Shown one piece after another: positions 1 to 5,778 of a stretch of DNA of 7,026 bases. The DNA is from Pseudomonadota bacterium (lineage in GTDB: Bacteria; Pseudomonadota; Alphaproteobacteria; Rhizobiales; Devosiaceae). How positions within the stretch are numbered: the stretch's first letter is position 1; the number at the start of each line of letters is the position of its first letter. The position numbers and the translations under genes were made by a program. The DNA lies in the NCBI GenBank assembly GCA_023390785.1, contig JAEWCE010000346.1, forward strand, positions 1-7,026, read 5' to 3'. Below the pieces are notes generated by a model, which was not told where the DNA came from, made no database searches, and was given only the letters and a program-made list of their open reading frames with translations.

Positions 1-917
1 TGCGCGCGCAGCGCCTGATTGACGTGATGCACGACGGAGACGTTCTCGACGTCGTAGAGCGATTCACCCTTGAGCTGGCCGGCGTCGCACAGCAGCGTCT
101 CGAGATTTTCCATGCCGGCTTCGGTCAGCGTCACGTTGCGCTGCTTCTCGTCGACCTCGAAGTCGGTCACCTTCGTGAGCTTCGGCATGAAGGTGTCGAT
201 GGTGTTGTAGAAGTCCGAACGGTCGTCGAGCGGGCCGGAGATGATCAGCGGCGTGCGCGCCTCGTCGATCAGGATCGAGTCCACTTCGTCGACGATGGCG
301 TAGGCGTGGCCGCGCTGCACCATCTGGTCGCGCGAATATTTCATGTTGTCGCGCAGGTAGTCGAAGCCGTACTCGTTGTTGGTGCCGTACGTCACGTCGG
401 CGGCATAGGAGGCCTTGCGCTCGGCGTCGGACAGGCCGTGCACGATGATGCCGACGCTGAGCCCGAGGAACCTGTAGATCTGGCCCATCCATTCGCTGTC
501 GAGCTTGGCCAGGTAGTCGTTGACCGTCACCACGTGCACGCCCTCGCCGGTGAGGGCATTGAGGTAGACCGGCAGTGTCGCCACCAGGGTCTTGCCTTCA
601 CCGGTGCGCATCTCGGCGATGGAGCGGTCGTTGAGCACCATGCCGCCGACCAGCTGCACATCGAAATGGCGCATGCCGAGGGTGCGCTTGCTGGCTTCGC
701 GCACCACCGCGAAGGCGGGCACCAGCAGGTCGTCCAGCTTCTTGCCGGCCTTCAGCGCGGCGCGGAACTCGTCGGTCTTGGCCCTCAGGTCGGCATCGGA
801 CAGCTTGGCCATCTCGGGCTCGAGAGCATTGATGGCATCGACTCTGGGCTGGTAGCGCTTGACCTGGCGGTCATTGGCAGAGCCGAAAATCGCCTTGGCG
901 ATGCTGGCGAGAACCAT
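1..917 (-). CDS. secA: Protein translocase subunit SecA (N-terminal 305 residues, partial)
   Basis: SecA is the ATPase motor that drives preproteins through the SecYEG channel at the inner membrane. The reading frame starts at the ATG complementary to 915-917 and runs off the left edge, so only the start is visible, about a third of the usual ~900 residues. The first nucleotide-binding domain is clear: LGMRHFDVQL at 80-89, Walker A MRTGEGKT at 103-110 (Lys109), the motif VTVNDYLA at 130-137, YGTNNEYGFDYLRDNM at 177-192, and Walker B/DEAD-type DEVDSILIDEAR at 210-221. The region after about residue 227 enters the preprotein-binding domain. An AAGGAA ribosome site (complement of 924-929) lies 6 nt before the ATG and fixes the start. 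The gene is divergent from an exported peptidyl-prolyl isomerase. One oddity is Leu139, where the family normally has Arg (NDYLAxRD). Identity is certain from the motifs; C-terminal completeness cannot be judged. Confidence 0.98.
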   Translation of the reverse strand, partial: MVLASIAKAIFGSANDRQVKRYQPRVDAINALEPEMAKLSDADLRAKTDEFRAALKAGKKLDDLLVPAFAVVREASKRTLGMRHFDVQLVGGMVLNDRSIAEMRTGEGKTLVATLPVYLNALTGEGVHVVTVNDYLAKLDSEWMGQIYRFLGLSVGIIVHGLSDAERKASYAADVTYGTNNEYGFDYLRDNMKYSRDQMVQRGHAYAIVDEVDSILIDEARTPLIISGPLDDRSDFYNTIDTFMPKLTKVTDFEVDEKQRNVTLTEAGMENLETLLCDAGQLKGESLYDVENVSVVHHVNQALRA

Positions 918-989
918 AGGGCGTTCCTTGTCTTGATGGCGCCGCATTTCGGGGCGCGCCGGCGGTATGAATTCAGACCATCTGAGGGG

Positions 990-1010
990 CCGAAAACCGC
1001 CGCTTTTCGG
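990..1010 (-). other. Small hairpin in the secA leader
   Basis: CCGAAAA (990-996) and TTTTCGG (1004-1010) form a 7-bp inverted repeat around a 7-nt GC-rich loop. It lies about 15-35 nt downstream of the predicted secA transcription start and 70 nt upstream of the ribosome site. It is not followed by a T-run, so it is not a convincing terminator. It could be a leader structure that affects secA mRNA, or chance. No short leader peptide with an arrest motif was recognised. Confidence 0.3.
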
Positions 1011-1030
1011 GCGTTTACAGGCGTTGCGGG

Positions 1031-1059
1031 TATGTAAGAGCGGGGGTCAGTATTGTCAA
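1031..1059 (-). promoter_or_regulatory. Candidate sigma70-type promoter for secA
   Basis: Read on the minus strand, a perfect -35 box TTGACA (complement of 1054-1059) is followed after exactly 17 bp by TACATA (complement of 1031-1036), a weaker -10 box. Transcription would begin near 1024, giving a secA leader of about 105 nt. The spacing and the exact -35 match make this the best promoter candidate between the two divergent genes. I found no comparably good plus-strand promoter for the isomerase gene. Confidence 0.6.
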
Positions 1060-1129
1060 CGGAGGCGAAATCGGCCAAACCACCCGCCGCGCCGCGAGGG
1101 CTAGGCGCCAGTTGGAGCCAATCAATCCC

Positions 1130-2074
1130 ATGACATCGCATATTTCGCCGGCACGTCTGCCCGGTTTCCTCAAGGCCCTCGTGATCGCGCTCCTGGCGCT
1201 GACGCTGTGCGGCACCCCGTTCGCCTCGCTGGCGCAGGACACCTCGTCCTCGGCCGCCGCCTCGTCCGCCGAGCCGCCGGCGTCGACGCCGGGGCCGAGC
1301 CCGTCGAGCGTGGTGGCGACGGTGGGCGGCCAGCCCATCACCGAGGCCGATCTGGCCTTCGCCGCCGAGGATCTCGGGCCGGACCTGCAGCAAATCCCGC
1401 AGGACCAGATCCGGGCGGTGCTCCTCGCTCAGATGATCGATCTCAAGCTGATGGCGGCTGCCGGCCATACGGCCAATCTCGAGCAGTCCGACCTCTACAA
1501 GCAGCGGCTGAGCTACCTGCAGGACCGTGCGCTGCGCCGCGCATACACCAAGCAGGCGGTGAGCGACACCATCAGCGAGGACCAGATCAAGGCCGAATAC
1601 GACAAGGTCATCGCTGCCATGCCAAACGTCGATGAGGTGCATGCCCGTCACATTCTGGTGAGCAGCGAGGACGACGCCAAGGCGATCAAGGCGCAACTCG
1701 ACGGCGGCGCCGATTTCGCCACCTTGGCCAAGGAGAAATCCATCGAGCCGGGCGCCAAGGATTCCGGCGGCGACCTCGGCTATTTCACCCAGGACAAGAT
1801 GGTGAAGCCGTTCGCCGACGCCGCCTTCGCGCTCAAGGTCAACGAGGTCTCGCAGCCGGTGCAGACGCAGTTCGGCTGGCACATCATCCAGGTGCTGGAC
1901 CGCCGCCCGGCTGCCAAGCCGACGCTGGAGCAGCTCACCCAGCAGATCGGCCAGCAGCTCTATGTGCAGAAGTACCGCACGCTGTTCGACCAGTTGCGCA
2001 AGGCGACCACCATCGACATCCCGGATGCGACGCTGAAGCAGCAGGTGGAAGCCCAACTCGGGCCGAACCAGTAG
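1130..2074 (+). CDS. Exported parvulin-type peptidyl-prolyl cis-trans isomerase
   Basis: This 314-residue protein is predicted to catalyse prolyl cis-trans isomerisation and help fold proteins in the periplasm, like PrsA/SurA-family parvulins. A signal peptide is visible: basic residues up to Lys15, a hydrophobic core LVIALLALTLC (17-27), and likely cleavage after FASLA at residue 35. A Ser/Ala/Pro-rich linker (about 36-60) follows. An N-terminal SurA/PrsA-like helical region (about 61-165) begins VVATVGGQPITEADL. The parvulin domain (about 169-260) has HARHILV (171-177), SGGDLGYF (212-219), FADAAFAL (228-235) and FGWHIIQV (248-255). A Gln-rich helical tail closes it. A GGAG at 1114-1117 lies 12 nt before the ATG. 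An in-frame TTG at 1112 would add six residues and is less likely. The gene is divergent from secA, which fits a shared theme of export and folding. The exact client set is unknown. Confidence 0.92.
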   Translation: MTSHISPARLPGFLKALVIALLALTLCGTPFASLAQDTSSSAAASSAEPPASTPGPSPSSVVATVGGQPITEADLAFAAEDLGPDLQQIPQDQIRAVLLAQMIDLKLMAAAGHTANLEQSDLYKQRLSYLQDRALRRAYTKQAVSDTISEDQIKAEYDKVIAAMPNVDEVHARHILVSSEDDAKAIKAQLDGGADFATLAKEKSIEPGAKDSGGDLGYFTQDKMVKPFADAAFALKVNEVSQPVQTQFGWHIIQVLDRRPAAKPTLEQLTQQIGQQLYVQKYRTLFDQLRKATTIDIPDATLKQQVEAQLGPNQ

Positions 2075-2097
2075 GATTCGGCGGCAGAATGAACAAA

Positions 2098-2119
2098 AGG
2101 CCGGGAGCGATCCCGGCCT
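2098..2119. terminator. Strong GC-rich hairpin, likely terminator downstream of the isomerase gene
   Basis: A perfect 9-bp stem, AGGCCGGGA (2098-2106) with TCCCGGCCT (2111-2119), encloses the tetraloop GCGA. It begins 24 nt after the isomerase stop codon. On the plus strand it is preceded by AAAA (2095-2098) and not followed by a T-run. On the minus strand the same stem is followed by TTTTG, the classic intrinsic-terminator form. It may act as a terminator or 3'-end stabiliser for the isomerase transcript. Its sequence polarity, however, better fits termination of leftward transcription. Confidence 0.6.
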
Positions 2120-2245
2120 GCTGCATTCCGGCTTCGAATCTCATCGGAGCCCTGCAGTCGGACCTGACTGCGAGTTCCACGCCCCCGGCGTCTTGCGCCC
2201 GTCTGCGACATCGGGCATCACGGGCCAAACCCCCGAGGCACCGCC

Positions 2246-3478
2246 ATGGCCCATTCCGTTTCTCCGCTCGCGCCCAAATCCTATCCCGACCTGCCCGAGA
2301 TCGCGGGCGTGCGCTTTGCCACCGCGGAAGCCGGGATCAAGTACAAGGGCCGCACCGACGTACTGCTGGCGGCGTTCGAGCCGGGGACCACGGTTGCCGG
2401 CGTGTTCACCTCGAGCAAATGCCCGTCGGCACCGGTCGACTGGTGCCGGCAGAGTCTGAAGGGCGGGGTGGCGCGCGGGCTGCTGGTCAATTCCGGCAAT
2501 GCCAACGCCTTCACCGGCATGAAGGGCAGGAACACGGTCGAGGTGTCGGCTGGCTATGCGGCCAGGGCACTGGGCGTCGATGCCAGCAAGATCTTCCTCG
2601 CCTCGACCGGCGTGATCGGCGAGCCGCTCGATCCGGAAAAGTTCGCGGCAGTCACGACCGACATGGCCGGCCGCCTCAGTGCCGGCCCATGGATGGACGC
2701 GGCCAAGGCAATCATGACCACCGATACCTACGCCAAGGTGGCGAGCGCCACGGTGGATTTCGATGGTGTGACGGTGTCGATCTCGGGCATCGCCAAGGGG
2801 TCGGGCATGATCGCACCGGCCATGGCGACGATGCTGAGCTTCGTGTTCACCGATGCGCCGATTGCGAGCGGCGTTCTACAGGGACTGCTGCAACCGCTGA
2901 TCGACCGCAGCTTCAATGCCGTGACGGTCGACAGCGACACCTCGACCTCCGACACCTGCCTGGTGTTCGCCACCGGCAAGGCGCCGATCGATGCCATCAA
3001 CGAGAGCAGCGACCCGCGCGCCCACGCCTTTGCCGCGGCGCTCGGCGACGTGCTGCACGATCTGGCCATGCTGGTCGTGCGCGACGGCGAAGGCGCCAGC
3101 AAGATGGTGAGCGTGACAGTCGAGGGCGCGGTCGACGACAGGAGTGCCTTCCGTATCGCGCAATCGATCGCCAATTCGCCGCTGGTCAAGACCGCGATTG
3201 CGGGCGAGGATGCCAATTGGGGCCGCGTGGTGATGGCCGTCGGCAAGGCCGGCGAGCCGGCCGATCGTGACCGGCTGACCATTGCCTTCGGCGATATCGT
3301 GGTGGCCGAAAAGGGCGAACGCGCGCCGGGTTATGACGAGGCGGCCGCGTCGGCCTACATGAAGAACCAGGAGCTCGAATTGCGCGTCGGCCTAGGCCTC
3401 GGCCATGGCAGCGCCACGGTCTATACCTGCGATCTCACGCATGGCTATATCGACATCAATGGCAGCTATCGGAGCTGA
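2246..3478 (+). CDS. argJ: Bifunctional glutamate N-acetyltransferase / amino-acid acetyltransferase ArgJ
   Basis: ArgJ moves the acetyl group from N-acetylornithine to glutamate, recycling it in arginine biosynthesis. Many members also make N-acetylglutamate from acetyl-CoA. The 410-residue length is typical. The precursor self-cleaves before a catalytic Thr, and the motif KGSGMIAPAMATML (184-197) places the cut between Ala194 and Thr195. The oxyanion-hole pair Thr-Gly lies at 121-122 (STGVIG). Other family blocks are VNSGNANAFTG (81-91), DSDTSTSDT (229-237), DGEGASK (280-286) and EDANWGRVVMAVG (321-333). The C-terminus ends in INGSYRS, like the INADYR-type end of the family. GAGG at 2235-2238 is 7 nt before the ATG and supports the start. 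In the cleavage motif, Ala192 replaces the commoner Asn or Asp two residues upstream of the scissile Ala. It is the first gene of a tight four-gene array. Whether it is mono- or bifunctional cannot be read from the sequence. Confidence 0.97.
   Translation: MAHSVSPLAPKSYPDLPEIAGVRFATAEAGIKYKGRTDVLLAAFEPGTTVAGVFTSSKCPSAPVDWCRQSLKGGVARGLLVNSGNANAFTGMKGRNTVEVSAGYAARALGVDASKIFLASTGVIGEPLDPEKFAAVTTDMAGRLSAGPWMDAAKAIMTTDTYAKVASATVDFDGVTVSISGIAKGSGMIAPAMATMLSFVFTDAPIASGVLQGLLQPLIDRSFNAVTVDSDTSTSDTCLVFATGKAPIDAINESSDPRAHAFAAALGDVLHDLAMLVVRDGEGASKMVSVTVEGAVDDRSAFRIAQSIANSPLVKTAIAGEDANWGRVVMAVGKAGEPADRDRLTIAFGDIVVAEKGERAPGYDEAAASAYMKNQELELRVGLGLGHGSATVYTCDLTHGYIDINGSYRS
3471..3474 (+). promoter_or_regulatory. 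Ribosome-binding site supporting a TTG start
   Basis: GGAG inside the last codons of argJ lies 6 nt before the TTG at 3481. This spacing favours TTG over the in-frame GTG at 3487 (12 nt away). It implies that translation of the acetyltransferase is coupled to argJ. Confidence 0.55.
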
Positions 3479-3480
3479 CC

Positions 3481-4239
3481 TTGGGTGTGCCCAGCGTCCT
3501 GGCGGTCGAGACGGCGGCGCTGACCGCCTGGCCGGGACTTCATACCGCCTATGACGGCCATTGGGTGTGGCGCGCGGCGCGCGGCTACTCCAATCGGGCC
3601 AACTCCATCCAGTGCCTCGATGCCGGCGACGGCGCCAATGCCGCCGAGCGCATCGCGCGGTTCTCCGAGATGTTCACCCGGCATGGGTTGACGCCGGCGT
3701 TCAAGGTCTCGCCGCTGCTCGCGCCGGAAATTACCGCGACGCTCGACGAGCTCGGCTGGGGCTTTGTCGAGCCGAGCAAGGTGCTGCGCATGGCCATGCC
3801 CACGGGTGGGTGGACGCCTCATCATCACACGGTGCTGTTCGACGCCAACGATCCCGATTGGCGCCTGGCGCAGGCAGTGATGAGCGGCTACTCGGCGGCG
3901 ACCGTCGAGTCGGTGCGGCTGATCATTGAACGCATCGCCTGCGATTGCCGGGGCGTGCTCGCCTACGACAAGGACGGTGTTCCAGCTGCGGCGGCGCTGG
4001 CCGGTGTCGCCAATGGCATTGCCATTTTCGGCAACGTCGTGTCGCGGCCGAGCCATCGCGGGCAGGGATACGGGCGAGCCGTCATGGCGGCGGCGCTCAA
4101 CTGGACGCGCGACGCCGGCGCGCTGGCGGCCGGCATCCAGGTCGTTGCCGGCAACACTCCGGCAATGTCGCTCTATGCCTCGCTCGGCTTCGGCGATGCC
4201 TACGACTACGACTATCGCCGGCCGAAGGCCGGAAGATGA
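3481..4239 (+). CDS. GNAT-family N-acetyltransferase (substrate unknown)
   Basis: This 252-residue protein is predicted to transfer an acetyl group from acetyl-CoA to an unknown amine. The C-terminal half is a recognisable GNAT domain: a core strand ending GIAIFGNVVSRPSHRGQGYGRAV (residues 179-201 overall) contains the acetyl-CoA pyrophosphate-binding loop HRGQGYG (192-198). It is followed by a helix and then NTPAMSLYASLGF (225-237), the usual motif-B pattern. The N-terminal half, with WRAARGYSNRANS at 30-42, resembles the degenerate first lobe of tandem-GNAT proteins such as the mycobacterial Rv0428c type, from memory. The TTG start lies 2 nt after the argJ stop and the 3' end overlaps the next start (ATGA). 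Co-expression with argJ is therefore likely. A link to N-acetylglutamate supply is possible but not shown by any residue. No substrate-specific motif is recognised. Confidence 0.88.
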   Translation: MGVPSVLAVETAALTAWPGLHTAYDGHWVWRAARGYSNRANSIQCLDAGDGANAAERIARFSEMFTRHGLTPAFKVSPLLAPEITATLDELGWGFVEPSKVLRMAMPTGGWTPHHHTVLFDANDPDWRLAQAVMSGYSAATVESVRLIIERIACDCRGVLAYDKDGVPAAAALAGVANGIAIFGNVVSRPSHRGQGYGRAVMAAALNWTRDAGALAAGIQVVAGNTPAMSLYASLGFGDAYDYDYRRPKAGR

Positions 4240-4643
4240 GCGACAAGCCGATCCTGCTCGTCGTCGCCTGCGCCCTGGTCGATGCCGACCGGCGGGTACT
4301 GATTGCGCAGCGTCCGGCCGGCAAGCAATTGGCCGGGTTGTGGGAGTTTCCGGGTGGCAAGCTCGAGACGGGGGAGACCCCGGAAGAGGCACTGATCCGC
4401 GAATTGGACGAAGAACTGGGCATCGCCACCAGGACGGCCTGCCTCGCGCCGTTAACTTTTGCGTCGCACTCTTACGAAAGCTTTCACCTTCTGATGCCAC
4501 TTTTCGTCTGCCGGAAATGGCAGGGGACCCCGATTGCACGTGAGCATGCCGCACTCAAATGGGTGCGGCCGCAGCGCTTGCGGGAGTATCCGATGCCGCC
4601 GGCGGATGAGCCGCTGATCGCGCCGCTGTGCGATCTGCTGTGA
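4236..4643 (+). CDS. mutT: MutT-type Nudix hydrolase, probable (8-oxo-)dGTP diphosphatase
   Basis: Proteins of this type hydrolyse oxidised purine nucleoside triphosphates such as 8-oxo-dGTP to the monophosphate, keeping mutagenic bases out of DNA. The 135-residue protein has a complete Nudix box: G41, E47, then R55-E56-L57-D58-E59-E60-L61-G62-I63, which fits the GX5EX7REUXEEXGU consensus exactly. Upstream, LLVVACALVDADRRVLIAQRPAGKQLAG is typical MutT sequence (two stretches within residues 7-34), and LWEFPGGKLE (35-44) leads into the box. The end, EYPMPPADEPLI (117-128), also matches MutT proteins. The ATG overlaps the acetyltransferase stop by 4 nt (ATGA), a sign of translational coupling. 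Bases 4451-4500 are notably less GC-rich than the rest of the window. Family is certain; the 8-oxo-dGTP substrate is inferred from overall similarity. Confidence 0.93.
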   Translation: MSDKPILLVVACALVDADRRVLIAQRPAGKQLAGLWEFPGGKLETGETPEEALIRELDEELGIATRTACLAPLTFASHSYESFHLLMPLFVCRKWQGTPIAREHAALKWVRPQRLREYPMPPADEPLIAPLCDLL

Positions 4644-4645
4644 CC

Positions 4646-4651
4646 GGGAGG
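4646..4651 (+). promoter_or_regulatory. Strong Shine-Dalgarno site of the pilin gene
   Basis: GGGAGG lies 5 nt before the ATG at 4657, in the 13-nt gap after the mutT-type stop codon. It is one of the best ribosome sites in the window and suggests the pilin can be translated more strongly than the genes ahead of it. Confidence 0.6.
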
Positions 4652-4656
4652 CACCG

Positions 4657-4845
4657 ATGCGGGGCTTGGTTCTTCGGTTCGTGTACGACGATCGCGGGGC
4701 CACCGCCATCGAATACGGTCTCATCGCCGGGCTCGTCGCGGTGGCGCTGATCGTCGCCATGACGACGTTCGGCACCAGCCTCCAGGATTTGTTCGGTCGC
4801 GTCACCGACAGGACCACCAGCGCCATCGACGCCGCCGGCGGTTGA
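4657..4845 (+). CDS. Flp/Fap-family type IVb pilin precursor
   Basis: This is a 62-residue prepilin of the Flp type, normally assembled by a Tad/Cpa secretion system into thin adhesive pili. The short leader ends DDRG and the expected prepilin-peptidase cut is after Gly14, giving a mature protein of 48 residues starting ATAIEYG. The mature Glu5-Tyr6 pair, the signature of Flp pilins, is present (Glu19-Tyr20). A hydrophobic helix (about 21-36, LIAGLVAVALIVAM) follows, then a short amphipathic tail. It lies 13 nt after the Nudix gene and would be co-transcribed with argJ. No tad/cpa assembly gene or prepilin peptidase is in the window, so assembly would depend on genes elsewhere. The gene ends 6 nt from the stop of the convergent methyltransferase gene. 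Family assignment is strong despite the small size. Confidence 0.93.
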   Translation: MRGLVLRFVYDDRGATAIEYGLIAGLVAVALIVAMTTFGTSLQDLFGRVTDRTTSAIDAAGG

Positions 4846-4851
4846 CGGCGG

Positions 4852-5718
4852 TCAGTTCCGCGTCCCGAGAATCTTGGTCAGGCTGATCTCGGCGCTGCCC
4901 GGCTTCAGCGGCTTCTGCTGGCTTTCATGCGGGGCCCAGCCGCTCATCCAGACGATTTCCAGCGTGGCGCGGACGCGGCCGTCGAGGTCGGTGGCGAGAT
5001 TGGCATAGGCCTCCGACGCGGCCCGGATCAGGCGCAGCGTGGCAAATTTCGTCGGCCGGTCGGCCAGCGGGTTGGAGGCGCCGAGGAGCTTTAGTTCGCG
5101 CATCACCGAGAGCGGCGATTCATAGCGCACGGTGTGGGTTTCGACGTCGCTCACCGGCAGCGCGAAGCCGGCGCGCTGCAGCAGGCCGGCGGCTTCGCTC
5201 AGCGGAATGAAGGGCGCGACGCGCAGGTAGGCGCCGCCGCCGATCTGGACGTCGGCGCTCAAGAATGCTTCGCGCAGTTCGGTCAGGCTGTCGCCGCCGA
5301 TGGCTGCCGCAAGGAACAGGCCGTCGCCGCGCAGATGCGCCCGCGCCCGCGCGAGGAAGCCCGGCACGTCGTCGACCACGTCGAGGTCGAAGATGGAGAC
5401 GATCAAATCGTAGTCCCGCCGTGGCAGGTCGAGCGCCTCGGGGTCGACCAGCGGAATGCCGGGCGTTTCGGTCACCGTCGCAGCGCGTTCGAAGGCAAAG
5501 GAACCGTTGGCGCTGCGTCCGGCGGTTGGCAGCGCAGCGCCGTCCGGCGACAGGATCAGCGCCTGGGTAAAGGTGCGTGTCACCGTGCCGAGGCGCTCCT
5601 CGAGGTCGGCCAGCACCAGCCGCGTCACGAAGTCGTCGGCGTCGGCAGGCCGGCGGGCGAGGTGGCTGGCGATCAGCCGCCGGTCGAAGACCTTGGGCGG
5701 CGCTTTCAGGTCGGGCAT
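4852..5718 (-). CDS. Methyltransferase-like protein of the NDUFAF5/BioC-like type, with a degenerate SAM motif
   Basis: This 288-residue protein resembles bacterial homologues of mitochondrial NDUFAF5, often annotated as SAM-dependent methyltransferases. Family landmarks are PPKVFDRRLI (7-16), YDLIVSIFDLDVVDDVPG (103-120, in the place of the LHWVNDLPG segment), GDGLFLAAAIGGDSLTELR (131-149, post-motif region), GGAYLRVAPFIPL (161-173) and the C-terminal SGWAPHESQQKPLKPGSA (259-276). However, the glycine-rich motif I expected near residues 53-62 reads ALILSPDGAA and lacks a GxGxG pattern, so SAM binding is uncertain. The ATG at 5718 is chosen because it gives the usual family start. It also lies about 25 nt downstream of a good promoter; earlier in-frame starts at 5788 or 5832 would lie upstream of that promoter's start point and overlap comF. 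No clear Shine-Dalgarno precedes it. The substrate is unknown. Confidence 0.85.
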   Translation of the reverse strand: MPDLKAPPKVFDRRLIASHLARRPADADDFVTRLVLADLEERLGTVTRTFTQALILSPDGAALPTAGRSANGSFAFERAATVTETPGIPLVDPEALDLPRRDYDLIVSIFDLDVVDDVPGFLARARAHLRGDGLFLAAAIGGDSLTELREAFLSADVQIGGGAYLRVAPFIPLSEAAGLLQRAGFALPVSDVETHTVRYESPLSVMRELKLLGASNPLADRPTKFATLRLIRAASEAYANLATDLDGRVRATLEIVWMSGWAPHESQQKPLKPGSAEISLTKILGTRN

Positions 5719-5749
5719 GGCGTCGAACCGGGCGCGGTGGCAGGATGGC

Positions 5750-5778
5750 CTTATGGAGACGGGGGCAGGGCTTGTCAA
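5750..5778 (-). promoter_or_regulatory. Candidate promoter of the methyltransferase-like gene, overlapping the comF start
   Basis: On the minus strand a perfect TTGACA (complement of 5773-5778) is followed after 17 bp by CATAAG (complement of 5750-5755), which matches four of six bases of TATAAT. Transcription would start near 5743, about 25 nt before the ATG at 5718. The -10 box contains the comF start codon (5753-5755) and the -35 box lies in comF codons 7-9. Confidence 0.55.

Noticed and set aside
24..1037. Long open frame (337 codons) on the plus strand opposite secA
   Set aside because: It lies antisense to an unmistakable secA, its product has shadow-frame composition (rich in His, Gly, Ala, Val), and it shows no family motif. 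High GC makes such open antisense frames common.
1199..1210. Lipobox around Cys27 of the isomerase (LTLC)
   Set aside because: The residue before Cys is Leu, not the Gly/Ala/Ser of a lipobox, and a better signal-peptidase I site follows at FASLA.
785..2056. 423-codon minus-strand frame opposite the isomerase gene
   Set aside because: It is antisense to the parvulin gene and spans the intergenic region and the start of secA; no recognisable domain.
2816..2836. Ala192 in the ArgJ cleavage motif as a sign of an inactive enzyme
   Set aside because: That position varies in the family (Asn, Asp, Ser and others). The scissile Ala-Thr and other active-site residues are intact.
2089..3270. 393-codon plus-strand frame overlapping argJ
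   Set aside because: The product is dominated by Arg and Gly with no motif, and argJ in another frame carries every family motif over the same bases.
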